In this document: one piece after another, positions 1-8,625 of the stretch
How the letters are laid out: each line of letters opens with the position of its first letter
Position numbering within the stretch: position 1 is the stretch's first letter
Source: an uncultured Opitutales bacterium
Lineage (GTDB): Bacteria; Verrucomicrobiota; Verrucomicrobiia; Opitutales; Intestinicryptomonadaceae
Length of the DNA: 64,000 bases
Reading direction: 5' to 3'
Assembly (NCBI GenBank): GCA_944389885.1
Contig: CALXNZ010000012.1
Span: 1-64,000 of the forward strand
Program-made: the position numbers and the translations under genes
The notes under the pieces: generated by a model
Told to the model about the DNA's origin: nothing
The model's database searches: none
The model's input: only the letters and a program-made list of their open reading frames with translations

Positions 1-1
1 T

Positions 2-88
2 TGTAGAATGCGGGGTGAAACTATGAAAGACAAATCTAAAAAATCAACCTATTCCACAACCTTTGGTGTTGACCCAACTAATTTATAG
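2..88 (+). CDS. possible C-terminal end of an unknown gene (partial)
   Basis: The reading frame is open from the left edge of the window to a TAG at 86-88 and gives 28 residues ending in FGVDPTNL. It contains internal ATGs at 8 and 23, so it could also be a stand-alone micro-ORF of 21-26 residues. It converges with the tRNA unit that is transcribed leftward. I do not recognise the sequence, and nothing shows whether it is expressed. Confidence 0.2.
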   Translation, partial: CRMRGETMKDKSKKSTYSTTFGVDPTNL

Positions 89-100
89 TCTCTTAGATGC

Positions 101-134
101 AAAAAAGCGAACCACACTGTTTAACGCGGTTCGC
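101..134 (-). terminator. intrinsic terminator of the tRNA-Ser/tRNA-Val unit
   Basis: Read leftward, a 7-bp stem (GCGAACC with GGTTCGC) is followed directly by six T residues. It lies 12 bp beyond the CCA end of tRNA-Val and closes the two-tRNA unit. Confidence 0.75.
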
Positions 135-146
135 CTCTTCGTCAAA

Positions 147-223
147 TGGTGGGGATACTCGGACTCGAACCGAGGACCCCCTGCGTGTGATGCAGGTGCT
201 CTAACCAACTGAGCTATATCCCC
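147..223 (-). tRNA. tRNA-Val (anticodon CAC)
   Basis: On the minus strand the sequence folds as a complete cloverleaf. The acceptor stem is GGGGATA/TATCCCC, the D stem GCTC/GAGC, the anticodon stem CCTGC/GCAGG with loop ATCACAC, and the T stem CTCGG/CCGAG with TTCGAGT. U33 is followed by CAC, which reads GUG valine codons. A 3' CCA is encoded in the DNA. It sits 45 bp downstream of tRNA-Ser and is probably co-transcribed with it. Confidence 0.93.
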
Positions 224-268
224 TAACTGAAATCCCAAAAATAACTTTAGGATCGCTAATTCAAATCA

Positions 269-359
269 CGGAGAGGATGAGATTCGAACTCACGGTAGGG
301 GTATTAGCCCCTACACCGGTTTAGCAAACCAGCGCGATCGGCCACTCCGCCACCTCTCC
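269..359 (-). tRNA. tRNA-Ser (anticodon GCT)
   Basis: This is a class II tRNA of about 91 nt on the minus strand. The acceptor stem is GGAGAGG/CCTCTCC with G as discriminator base. The anticodon loop is TTGCTAA (anticodon GCT, reads AGC/AGU), and there is a long variable arm built on GTAGGGG/CCCCTAC. The T loop is TTCGAAT. Unlike the neighbouring tRNA-Val, no CCA is encoded, so CCA must be added after transcription. Confidence 0.93.
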
Positions 360-734
360 AATGATTTGAAAGTTTATTAGTCAAAGAATTTGACTAATCG
401 GGGCAAGAAAAAAATTCGCATTACTTTGCTTTTAGATGTTTTTTACCCTAAAATGCAATCTTGCTTTCTAATCCATTCTTCAAGACTTTAAGAGCGTGCC
501 GCAAGATCTAAAAGAAAATACAAACAGGAAAATAAATCATATCGTAATTTTTAACACTTCGCACATATAACGCTCAATATCTCTGCCAAAATCTTTTATT
601 CCTATCGCGCCATTTGAGATAGATTATTCTAATTCTCCTACGGGAATGTCATCTGTATGCTCTCCGGCTCATGCGCGCATAACCTTGCTCTGGTGCCTTT
701 TGAAAAAAGCTTTTCAATGTCGCTGCAAAAAGAA
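360..734. other. gene-free stretch of about 375 bp
   Basis: This AT-rich stretch lies between the tRNA-Ser gene and the terminator hairpin at 735-764. It contains a perfect inverted repeat at 376-398 (10-bp arms, 3-nt spacer) just upstream of the tRNA unit. No reading frame here has a convincing start site or codon pattern, and I see no known RNA family. Confidence 0.4.
376..398. repeat. perfect inverted repeat upstream of the tRNA-Ser gene
   Basis: The arms ATTAGTCAAA and TTTGACTAAT are perfectly complementary around a 3-nt centre (GAA). The site is 17 bp upstream of the 5' end of tRNA-Ser, in the promoter region expected for the leftward tRNA unit. It may be an operator or a small hairpin; there is no T tract, so it is unlikely to be a terminator. 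Confidence 0.5.
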
Positions 735-764
735 GGCCGGTAGTGTACCCCCACACTACCGGCC
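735..764 (-). terminator. intrinsic terminator for the leftward ThuA-like operon
   Basis: A perfect 12-bp stem (GGCCGGTAGTGT with ACACTACCGGCC) encloses a 6-nt loop. Leftward it is followed by TTCTTTTTGC. It lies about 110 bp beyond the stop of the leftward ThuA-like gene, so it is probably the end of that transcript. Confidence 0.7.
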
Positions 765-872
765 AATTTATTTTCTACTTTATTTATTTACCCCATCTCC
801 TTGCGGAGAAATTGATAATCTTTATTTTCAACGACTATAATCGGAATTTTTGAGCTTATGTCAATATTTTTT

Positions 873-3365
873 TTATCTTTTTTTCAGATTTTTTTCCGCA
901 AGCTTTATTAAGTCTTTTGGAGCGCCACTTTCTCTCAGCGATTTTATCTTTGACGGGGTGGGGTTCTTTACAGATTCCGCTCTGCAAATGTCTCTATCTT
1001 GCGGACTTATGGCGTTCCTTAGCATGTAGTCCGCCGCGGCGTCGTCAAATCCCAGTCGGCTCCCGACTCCAACTAAGGCTTTTTGGGCAAGCGCCTGGCG
1101 TTTGGTATCGGGAGCCGTCGCCTTTGCAAGATCTACAAGAATCGGCATTACTTCCGGGAAACGCCACTGGGAAAATGTCCTGTAAGCCACCTGCTCAAGC
1201 TCCGTTCCAACAGCGGATTTACAAAGGTCTATTGCATTTTTAGATGTGCCGCGATTAACCATAGGCAGCAATTTTATCAGAATTGAACGCATGGAGTTGT
1301 CGGAATTCTTCCACAACTTGGAAAGTTCCGCAAACATGTCGGCGTCTATTCCGCCTTTAGCACATGTGAATATAGCCTGTATTGCGGACTTTTTTAATCC
1401 AGCGTTCTCCTCCGACCCCAAAATCTTCATAAGTCCCATAAATGCGTTCTTGTCGGCCATCGCTTCGGCGGCATTTATTGCTCCAAGCTTTGCCTCCGGC
1501 GGATTTTTTCCGTACCCGTTAAATATATCTATGCCGCTTATATCAAGATGCGATAATGCCTCATACACAGTCGCGGCGCGTTTCCCGGAAACTCCTGCAA
1601 AACTTTCGTTAAGCAGTTTTACGGCTGTCGGATTCTCTTTTGGAAAATCCTGAGGCGTTGTATATCCTTCGGGTTTTGGCGGATTCTTGGGGCAGGGGAG
1701 AGCCAAAATACAAGCCGCGAGTTGGGTTCTCTTCTTGTCGGATACCAAGTCCGACATTGAAAGTATGCGCTCTATTCCGTCCTCAGGTCCGATTTTTGCT
1801 ACGGCTCTTGCCATTGCAAGCGCGAGAGCTTCGGTTGAGACTCTCAATTTTAAGGCCGCCGATACATCGTCGCCGCGCTCCAGCATGGCGCCCAAAAGCA
1901 TTGCTTTGCCGTTCTCGTCGAGATTTTCAAAACACAGCCATTCAGGAATTTTCTGCGACGGGTTTTCGGCGAGGAATCTTATAGTGCGAATGAATTCTCT
2001 GCCGTCGCACGGAGGTTCTTTAGGCACCCTGAAAGAACGCTCTTTGAGAGCTGCGCTATTATTGGTATGGGCTATTGCATTGGAGAGGCGGCCGCGGATA
2101 CTTTCGCACTTTTCGGATTTTTCGAGCTTTTTGAAGTGCACAAGATTTCGCGAAGATTTTATGCCGGTAAACCACAATATTTCCGCCAAAAAGGCGCGAT
2201 ACTCCTCGGTTCCCACGGAATCCTCAAGTTGCTCGAGTATGAAATTCTCAAGTTCCCGACAATATGCCTTGTTCCCGTTATTGGCGCATACGCCAAATAT
2301 TATAGAATTCAATTCGGCGTCCATCTCGCCGTATTTTAGGTTGGATAAGGCCGATATCTCTTTTATAGATGGCGCCGGAAGAATCGGAATGTACGCCGAT
2401 TTCTCGGTCTTGGGAAGCGATTCTACATCGGCGTCGATGTCGCCCGTGGCAAATTGCAGAAGCCTCAGATAAAGTTCTTGAATTTTCGGATTGGAGGCGT
2501 TGCGTTCGTCGTGCAGGAACCCTCCGTAGGCTACGCGTCCCTTGCCGAATTCCTTTATCCACACCATTGGAATATCCCGGTCAGGGCGCACCTTTATATT
2601 GTTTCCTGACGCCAAGGGCATCACTGGGCTGTTGTCAACGTCTATCGACATCAGCACGCGGCAATTCTTCCGGTCAAAAGAGTCTCCCATTTGATAGATT
2701 TCATCTTCTATCTTGAATGCATTTTTATCCCAAATGCCTTTTGTAATAGGGGAATCGGCGTCGTCTATCAGCACCGTCACGGCGGGATTTGTCGAGTACC
2801 ACGGGTGCGATATGAATTGCCCGCCCAGCATGTCGGTGAATTTTTTATTCATGAACAATGGCTTGTTATAGCAGTCTACCCCTCCGTGAATGGCGAATAG
2901 ACCGCCTCCGTTTTCAACAAATTTTATCAGCTGGTTGCAGCGGGCATTTGATAATCTTTGGGCATTCTTTAACTCTTGTGGCGTCATCTTTTCAAGTTCA
3001 GCAAGAGTCGGGCCAAAGGCCATTCCGGTGGAATGGCATAAGATTACGGCGTCGTATTTTGCAAGGTTTTTGGAGGATATGTCCTTGGGGTTTTCAGATA
3101 GGTCGATTATAAACGCACCGTGCATTTCCGACATCTTTTGGAACATTATCTTGCAAGCAACTATTCCCGTATTGTGTCTCCACGTTCCGGTCTTACTGTA
3201 AAGCAAAACTCTGCGGACGCCGTTTGTGGGGGCGGCCTTAGGCGGACACGCGCTTTGTATGGCTCGAATTTGTTCGGGAGTAAATTGCGGATCTTTTGGC
3301 TGGTTTTGGGCGCAGCAGAAAGTTGCCGTCGCGGATATGAGCAATATGGTTAAAAATGTTTTCAT
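873..3365 (-). CDS. exported ThuA-domain protein with C-terminal helical repeats
   Basis: The 830-residue product starts with a signal peptide (MKTFLTILLISATATFCCA). A ThuA-like domain (trehalose-utilisation family, GATase1-like fold) follows at about residues 50-305, with VLLYSKTG near its start and the segment GGGLFAIHGGVDCY. The remaining ~480 residues are alpha-helical, probably HEAT/armadillo-like repeats. I chose ATG 3365 because a longer upstream frame overlaps the preceding gene and would hide the signal peptide. The gene lies 14 bp after the leftward Gfo/Idh/MocA gene, as in an operon. ThuA proteins act with Gfo/Idh/MocA enzymes on 3-keto sugars in some bacteria; a periplasmic role on keto-sugars is my inference. 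Confidence 0.85.
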   Translation of the reverse strand: MKTFLTILLISATATFCCAQNQPKDPQFTPEQIRAIQSACPPKAAPTNGVRRVLLYSKTGTWRHNTGIVACKIMFQKMSEMHGAFIIDLSENPKDISSKNLAKYDAVILCHSTGMAFGPTLAELEKMTPQELKNAQRLSNARCNQLIKFVENGGGLFAIHGGVDCYNKPLFMNKKFTDMLGGQFISHPWYSTNPAVTVLIDDADSPITKGIWDKNAFKIEDEIYQMGDSFDRKNCRVLMSIDVDNSPVMPLASGNNIKVRPDRDIPMVWIKEFGKGRVAYGGFLHDERNASNPKIQELYLRLLQFATGDIDADVESLPKTEKSAYIPILPAPSIKEISALSNLKYGEMDAELNSIIFGVCANNGNKAYCRELENFILEQLEDSVGTEEYRAFLAEILWFTGIKSSRNLVHFKKLEKSEKCESIRGRLSNAIAHTNNSAALKERSFRVPKEPPCDGREFIRTIRFLAENPSQKIPEWLCFENLDENGKAMLLGAMLERGDDVSAALKLRVSTEALALAMARAVAKIGPEDGIERILSMSDLVSDKKRTQLAACILALPCPKNPPKPEGYTTPQDFPKENPTAVKLLNESFAGVSGKRAATVYEALSHLDISGIDIFNGYGKNPPEAKLGAINAAEAMADKNAFMGLMKILGSEENAGLKKSAIQAIFTCAKGGIDADMFAELSKLWKNSDNSMRSILIKLLPMVNRGTSKNAIDLCKSAVGTELEQVAYRTFSQWRFPEVMPILVDLAKATAPDTKRQALAQKALVGVGSRLGFDDAAADYMLRNAISPQDRDICRAESVKNPTPSKIKSLRESGAPKDLIKLAEKNLKKR

Positions 3366-3379
3366 AGAATATCCCGTTT

Positions 3380-4723
3380 TTATATTATGTTTTTCCATTC
3401 TCCCCTGTGTTCCCGCCATAGCAGGGCGTTTGTTTTTGGGTCTCCCACAAAGCGTTTCTTGCGCCAATCCCATTCAAGATAGCGGCCAAGCTTGTGGGCT
3501 ATATTCCCGATTAGGCACATGTTGCAGCTCGACTCTCCGATTTCTACGGGGCATATTACGGGAGAACCCGTCAATATAGCCTCTATGAAATTTCCTATAT
3601 GGTTTGTATTGGACATTGGAACATCTCCTCCGGGGCGCACCTTTACGCTTCTCAAAGACGGTTTATCGGCCCAGAATATTCCTCCTCTGCTGGCGCAGGC
3701 TATGCCTTCATCGCCTATGAACGTCACCATGGCGCTTGGCTTATTGAAACCTTTTTTTTGGAGGATTGACGGGCTTCCGTAAAACACCTTGGCTCCGTTT
3801 GCGTATTCGTAGTAAATGCATTTCTTGTCGTTGGGAAACGACGGATTCTGTTTGGGATAAACATAAATGTGCTTTGGCCCTTTGCCGTCCATGCCCAATC
3901 CCCATTGGGCGATATCGAAGTGGTGGGCCCCCCAGTCGGCCTGCATTCCGTTGCCGTAATCCGAGTGCCAGCGCCACTCACCCCACGGGTAGGCGTATGC
4001 GTATTCTGGCGCGGGACGAATCAAGTCTAAGAGGTGGTGGGTAAATGAACGCATGGGCGCCGGGCCTATCCACATATCCCAATCTATGGATTGCGGAAGC
4101 ACTTCGGCGTCCCAGTTGTATATGGTCGGGAAACGCCACGGAACATTGCAGTAAACCTCGCGAACGTTTCCGAGCATTCCGGATCTCGCAAGCCATACAG
4201 CGTTTCTAAAGGCGGGTTCGCTCCTTTGTTGGGAACCTGTCTGGAATACGACTCCTGCCGATTTTACGGCTTTGGCAACCTGTTCTCCTTCAAGCACCGA
4301 AAACGTCATGGGCTTTTCGCAGTATATGTGTTTTCCGGCGCGGGCGGCAAGTATCGACATTATTGCGTGCCAATGGTCCGGGGTCACTATGAATACTGCG
4401 TCTATTGATGGGTCGGCAAGGAGCCCGCGGAAGTCTTTATATGTCTTTACTTCCACTTTCTTTCCCTGTTGGGCGTATCGTTTTTCCACGTCTTGCTTGA
4501 CGTAGTTTAGACGGGCGTCGTCAACGTCGGATATTGCAGTTAGCATACATCTAGAGTCGCTTGCCAGTTGCGGTATGTGGGCGTACGACTGCTTGCCGAG
4601 CCCTATTACGCCAACGTTTATTTTGGAATTTGCCCCGCCTTCTGCGAACAATCCTTTGGACAGCATCGCCGCGGTGAAAATTCCGGTACTCTTAATAAAA
4701 CTTCGCCTATTTATAGTTCCCAT
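3380..4723 (-). CDS. Tat-exported Gfo/Idh/MocA family oxidoreductase
   Basis: This 447-residue NAD(P)-dependent sugar dehydrogenase-like protein has a twin-arginine signal at the N-terminus (INRRSFIKS followed by a hydrophobic stretch). The Rossmann region has VGVIGLGKQS near residue 37, and the family motif EKP occurs in KHIYCEKPMTF. The segment WGAHHFDIAQWGLG resembles the region carrying the conserved histidine of GH109-like and related members. Tat export fits a protein that binds its nicotinamide cofactor before leaving the cytoplasm. It is upstream of the ThuA-like gene in the same leftward unit and divergent from a second family member. The substrate cannot be read from the sequence. 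Confidence 0.88.
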   Translation of the reverse strand: MGTINRRSFIKSTGIFTAAMLSKGLFAEGGANSKINVGVIGLGKQSYAHIPQLASDSRCMLTAISDVDDARLNYVKQDVEKRYAQQGKKVEVKTYKDFRGLLADPSIDAVFIVTPDHWHAIMSILAARAGKHIYCEKPMTFSVLEGEQVAKAVKSAGVVFQTGSQQRSEPAFRNAVWLARSGMLGNVREVYCNVPWRFPTIYNWDAEVLPQSIDWDMWIGPAPMRSFTHHLLDLIRPAPEYAYAYPWGEWRWHSDYGNGMQADWGAHHFDIAQWGLGMDGKGPKHIYVYPKQNPSFPNDKKCIYYEYANGAKVFYGSPSILQKKGFNKPSAMVTFIGDEGIACASRGGIFWADKPSLRSVKVRPGGDVPMSNTNHIGNFIEAILTGSPVICPVEIGESSCNMCLIGNIAHKLGRYLEWDWRKKRFVGDPKTNALLWREHRGEWKNII

Positions 4724-4922
4724 AAAAGTATATTCCCCAAAAATACGTTAAACAACATAAAACACGCGGAGAACTTTTACCCGCATGTCATAAGAATATT
4801 TTTGACGATTTATATCGGCGGTCAAGCTTTTATGAGACATGAAAACAATGATAAAAAGTTATGGAGTTGTAGTATTGTTCAAAAAAATGCGAATCCCGTG
4901 CAAAATGGGCACGCCTAATGTC

Positions 4923-4951
4923 TTGACTGAAATTGGATATGTGATTAGAAA
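4923..4951 (+). promoter_or_regulatory. candidate sigma70-type promoter for the rightward sugar genes
   Basis: TTGACT at 4923-4928 is followed, after 17 bp, by TAGAAA at 4946-4951. The strong ribosome-binding site AAGGAGG lies downstream, just before ATG 4996. The match is by eye only. Confidence 0.4.
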
Positions 4952-4995
4952 AATTGCGTTAATTTCTTATCTGAACAGTTGAATAAGGAGGAAAA

Positions 4996-6321
4996 ATGGA
5001 CAGGAAATCTTTTATAAAGACGTCGGCTCTCGCGGCTGCGGCGTTTGCCATGCCGCGGCATTCTTTTGGGGCCGTCGGGGGTTCTGATAAAATAAAGGTC
5101 GCCCTCGTGGGGTGCGGTTCTCGCGGTACCGGGGCGATTTCCAATATGTTCGACGCCGACAACAACATACAGATTGTGGCTCTTGGAGATTTGTTTCCTG
5201 ATGCGGTCGCCAAATGCGAGAAAGTTTTTAAGGCTCATGTTGATAAGCGCAACGCCGTAAAATCGTCGGAAGTCTGGAAGGTAAAGCCGGAGACTACTTT
5301 CTTCGGGCTCGACGCAATAGACAAAGTTCTAAATACCGACGCCGATGTTGTGGCTTTGGCGACGACTCCCGTATTCAGAACCTCGCAAATAGAAAAATGT
5401 TTGAAGGCAGGCAAACATGTGTTTGCCGAAAAGCCCATTTGCATAGATGCCACCCAGTATCGCAAAGTTGTGCGTGAATTGATACCGCTGGCGGATTCCA
5501 AAGGCTTGAACGTGCTTTGCGGGACTCAAATGCGCTATCAATCGGCGATAAGAGAGGCCGTTGACAGGGTTCGGGACGGACAGATTGGCGATATAATTTC
5601 CGGAGTGTTCTTGCGCTATGAAGGCACATATCTTACAAAATCGGGTTGGATAGAGCTTCCGCAGAATTTGCGTCCCGAGACTGTTGAGTACCAGTTGCGC
5701 AACTGGCTGGCTTTCAGGTGGACCTCCGGAGACCAGATGGTGGAGCAGTATGTCCACAATTTGGATATGGCCCTCTGGGCTTTCGGGGAACTGCCCTCCG
5801 AGGCCGTTGGCTCCGGCGGAAGACAGTCGGATATTCCGCATCCGCAGATGGGGGACAGGTATTCAAACTGCCATGTGCAATTCGATTTCCCATCAGGCAA
5901 GACTCTCACGGCGGCATGCCGACAGGAATTTTCAACTACTCCTTACGCGCCGTTTAGAGTCTATGGCACCAAGGGAGTTCTCGAGATGTCGTTCGGCAAG
6001 CAGAGAATATCGGGAGAAAAACCGTGGGAATCGGAATATCAGAAAAAGCCGGAGCTCGTATGCGAGCACGAGGCGCTCTTTGGGGCAATACGCAAAGGAG
6101 AGCATCTCAATACCATGAAGGCATGTGCGGATTCATGCTTTGCGGGAATCTTGGGCAGGGAGTCGTGTTATTCATCAAAGCGGTTGAAATGGGATTGGAT
6201 ATTGGCTAAATCAATGCAAAACTATCTTCCCCAGGCATTGTCGCTTGGAGGGGAAAAACCGATAGAGCCAGTTCCGTTCCCGGCAAAGTACAATCTCGAA
6301 AAAGGCGCAATGGAATCTTAG
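4996..6321 (+). CDS. exported Gfo/Idh/MocA family oxidoreductase
   Basis: This 441-residue protein has a Tat-like signal with one arginine of the pair replaced by lysine (DRKSFIKTSALAAAAF). The nucleotide-binding motif is ALVGCGSRGTG, and the EKP motif is in KHVFAEKPIC. EQYVHNLDMALWAFGE is the region equivalent to the conserved catalytic histidine stretch. The start is fixed by AAGGAGG placed 5 bp before the ATG. The stop is followed by the isomerase gene with a 13-bp gap, so the two are co-transcribed. Paired exported oxidoreductases plus a TIM-barrel isomerase suggest oxidation of a glycoside or polyol followed by further conversion; the substrate is unknown. Confidence 0.88.
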   Translation: MDRKSFIKTSALAAAAFAMPRHSFGAVGGSDKIKVALVGCGSRGTGAISNMFDADNNIQIVALGDLFPDAVAKCEKVFKAHVDKRNAVKSSEVWKVKPETTFFGLDAIDKVLNTDADVVALATTPVFRTSQIEKCLKAGKHVFAEKPICIDATQYRKVVRELIPLADSKGLNVLCGTQMRYQSAIREAVDRVRDGQIGDIISGVFLRYEGTYLTKSGWIELPQNLRPETVEYQLRNWLAFRWTSGDQMVEQYVHNLDMALWAFGELPSEAVGSGGRQSDIPHPQMGDRYSNCHVQFDFPSGKTLTAACRQEFSTTPYAPFRVYGTKGVLEMSFGKQRISGEKPWESEYQKKPELVCEHEALFGAIRKGEHLNTMKACADSCFAGILGRESCYSSKRLKWDWILAKSMQNYLPQALSLGGEKPIEPVPFPAKYNLEKGAMES

Positions 6322-6334
6322 AGGGGAATTGTTT

Positions 6335-7252
6335 ATGGAAAAGAAACTTTCAAGGAGATATTTTCTGTCCAACGGCATAAAGGCTGCGGCTATCGGAGCG
6401 CTATCCACAAGGTTTTTGTCGGGTTGTTGCAAGCTTTGCGGGGAAGGGAAAAAATATAAGATAGCCGTTTGCGATTGGTCGTTGGGCAATAAGTACCAGG
6501 CAAACCCCGAAGCCTTTGATTTCGCAAAATCCATAGGCTTTGACGGCGTACAGGTATCCTCAAATTTTGCGAAGGGGAAAAAAGAGTTTTTTACAAAAGA
6601 CCAAATCTCCGCCTACAAAGACAAAATGTCGAAGCTTGGTATGGAAGTCGCCTCGACCTCTCCGAGCGGCATGAGCTTTCTCAATGATGCCGATTCGGTA
6701 GAGTTCACAAAATCCGCCGTGGAGGCTTCTGCAGCTCTCGGGGGAAAGGCGATATTGCTGCCTTTCTTCGGAAAGGATAAAATGTCGGGGGAGGATTTCA
6801 AAATGCGCGAGGAGTTCTTTGCGCCTTTGGTATCGAAGCTGAAAGAGGTGTCTCCGCGCGCCGAGGAGTTGGGAATAGACATATGCCTTGAAAATACGCT
6901 TTCGTCGGAGGAAAACATACGCATTATGGAAGCTGTGGGAAGTCCGAATGTGAAAGTATATTTCGACACTATGAATATAGAGTATTACGGGCATGATGCG
7001 GTGCCGTCGATATTGAAGCTCAAGGGGCGCATTGGGGAGATTCATCTCAAAAACATAGCCCACAAACTCGACGCTTCGCAGAACAGCATGCCTAAGGATT
7101 TTGCCGGATGCCTTAAGGCCATAAGGGATATCGGCTACGAAGGCTGGCTGACTTTGGAATTGCACGCCCACAATCCCGCAAAAGACGGCTCTGTGGAATC
7201 CGTTTTAAGGCACAATGTGCAGTATTTGCGCGATTGGATTGCAAAAGTCTAA
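6335..7252 (+). CDS. Tat-exported sugar phosphate isomerase/epimerase-like TIM barrel
   Basis: The 305-residue protein belongs to the xylose isomerase-like/AP endonuclease 2 TIM-barrel superfamily. Seen motifs are ICLENTLSSEEN (metal-ligand glutamate), VKVYFDTMNIEYYG, IGEIHLKN and LTLELHA, in the order expected for the metal site. It has a canonical twin-arginine signal (LSRRYFLSNG), so it acts outside the cytoplasm, unlike ordinary family members. The start is ATG 6335 with GAGGGG upstream; a TTG two codons earlier is less likely. It is the last gene of the rightward unit and is followed by an intrinsic terminator. Exported members of this family have been linked to epimerisation or elimination steps on 3-keto sugars; that role is inferred here. 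Confidence 0.85.
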   Translation: MEKKLSRRYFLSNGIKAAAIGALSTRFLSGCCKLCGEGKKYKIAVCDWSLGNKYQANPEAFDFAKSIGFDGVQVSSNFAKGKKEFFTKDQISAYKDKMSKLGMEVASTSPSGMSFLNDADSVEFTKSAVEASAALGGKAILLPFFGKDKMSGEDFKMREEFFAPLVSKLKEVSPRAEELGIDICLENTLSSEENIRIMEAVGSPNVKVYFDTMNIEYYGHDAVPSILKLKGRIGEIHLKNIAHKLDASQNSMPKDFAGCLKAIRDIGYEGWLTLELHAHNPAKDGSVESVLRHNVQYLRDWIAKV

Positions 7253-7266
7253 GAGCCGTTATTCGC

Positions 7267-7302
7267 AAAAATCCGCCTCTTATAACAAGGCGGATTTTTT
7301 TT
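7267..7302 (+). terminator. bidirectional intrinsic terminator between the isomerase gene and prfB
   Basis: The stem AAAAATCCGCC/GGCGGATTTTT surrounds an 11-nt loop and is followed by further T residues. The A run on the left side gives a T run when read leftward, so it can also end the prfB transcript. Confidence 0.8.
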
Positions 7303-7341
7303 CGGAGAATTTTCCGGGCGGGAAAAAGTCGGATTTGGGCG

Positions 7342-8482
7342 TTAGTCTTGCTCGTCCTGAATTCTTTCGTTTCGGGATTTTGGGCAGCCCGCCCGCAGCC
7401 AAGCGTCTATGAAAAAGTCTATATCGCCGTCCATTACAGCTTGCACATTCGCCGTTTCCGCGCCAGTCCTAAGATCTTTGACCATTTGGTAGGGTTGAAA
7501 CACATAGCTGCGTATTTGGTTTCCCCAAGATATTTCGCCTTTTTCGCCATAGAACTTGTCCATTTCGGTGCGCTTTTCGTCTTGGAGCTTTTCGTATAGG
7601 CGGCTTTTTAGGTTCTTCATTGCGCTTTGCTTGTTCTTTAGCTGTGAGCGCTCGTTCTGGCAGGATACGACTATTCCGCTTGGAATATGCGTTATGCGCA
7701 CGGCGCTGTCGGTCTTATTGACGTGCTGGCCGCCCTTGCCGCTTGAACGGTAGGTGTCTATGCGCAAATCTTCCTCTTTTATGTCTATATCGACGTCCTC
7801 GACTTCGGATATGACATCTACGGAGCAGAATGTCGTATGGCGGCGTTTATTGGCGTCGAAGGGGCTTATCCTGACCAATCTATGTACGCCGCGTTCGGCT
7901 TTAGCGTATCCATAGGCGTTCACGCCTTCAATCCTAAAGGTTGCGCGGGTTATGCCGGCTTCCTCTCCGTCTTGAACGTCTTGCAATTCCACGTTGAATC
8001 CGCGGCGTTCGCACCAGCGCGTGTACATTCTCAAAAGCATAGAAGCCCAGTCGCAGCTTTCGGTTCCGCCTGCGCCGGCATGTATGGTGACTATGGCGTT
8101 GTTGCCGTCGAGTGGGCCGCTTAGAAAAGACGCAATCTCGGCGGAATCTATTTCCGCCTCGATTTTTTTTGATTCCGAAGACAATTCCGCGGATAGGGCG
8201 GGGTCGTCGTCGGATTCTTCAGCGAGCTCCTCAAGGGCGGATATGTCTTCAATCTTTTTTGATAGGGAAATAGCGGGGGCGCAGATATTTTTTAAGTGGG
8301 ACAGTTTGGATATTACTGCGTGGGCAGATTTCTGGTCGTCCCAAAATTCCGGCTTCGCCATTTCCGCCTCAAGTTCGGATATTTCGATTTTTTTGCCGTC
8401 GACGTCAAAGAAACCTCCACAGCTGCGAGATTCTCTTTCTGGAGTTTTCAATAAGGGCTTTGGTTTCTGCGTCTATTATCAT
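7342..8482 (-). CDS. prfB: peptide chain release factor 2 (programmed +1 frameshift)
   Basis: RF2 recognises UGA and UAA stops and triggers peptide release. The mature protein (about 379 residues) shows the SPF anticodon-like tripeptide in [10 protein letters not shown] and the catalytic GGQ in [11 protein letters not shown]. The gene begins at ATG 8482 in one frame, runs 24 codons to an in-frame TGA (8407-8405), and continues in the +1 frame. The slip site CTT TGA C (8410-8404) is preceded at 3 nt by an internal SD-like GGAGG (8418-8414), the arrangement known from E. coli prfB. Joined across the shift, the N-terminus reads ...[19 protein letters not shown], typical of RF2. Low RF2 activity should favour the shift and raise RF2 synthesis. 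The 1141-nt span is one base more than a multiple of three. Confidence 0.96.
8404..8418 (-). promoter_or_regulatory. prfB programmed +1 frameshift signal
   Basis: The signal is GGAGG, 3 nt, then CTT TGA C on the minus strand. The spacing of the SD-like element to the slippery codon matches the E. coli element. The zero-frame stop is UGA, the codon RF2 itself reads, giving autoregulation. Confidence 0.93.
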
Positions 8483-8530
8483 GAGTTTTAGATTTTTGAG
8501 ATATGCGGACTCTTATCAATATAAAAAAGC

Positions 8531-8560
8531 TTGAAATGAAAGTTTTTTAAGGAATACTGT
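8531..8560 (+). promoter_or_regulatory. possible promoter of the proline-rich protein gene
   Basis: TTGAAA at 8531-8536 and TACTGT at 8555-8560 are separated by 18 bp. This is a weak match by eye in the gap between divergent genes. Confidence 0.25.
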
Positions 8561-8625
8561 CTAAAGTTTTGCATTGCTCGAATGTTCAATGCCGCATAGC
8601 AACAATAAAATTTCTAAGGACTAAT

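Noticed and set aside
147-359. tRNA genes as an integration site for a mobile element
   Set aside because: No integrase, direct repeat or change in gene content is visible in this window next to the tRNAs.
646-840. 64-codon open frame downstream of the ThuA-like gene
   Set aside because: It includes the perfect terminator hairpin at 735-764, and its sequence looks random.
1687-2472. Long open frame of 261 codons on the plus strand
   Set aside because: It lies wholly antisense to the ThuA-like gene, which has a signal peptide and a recognised domain. It has no ribosome-binding site or family resemblance.
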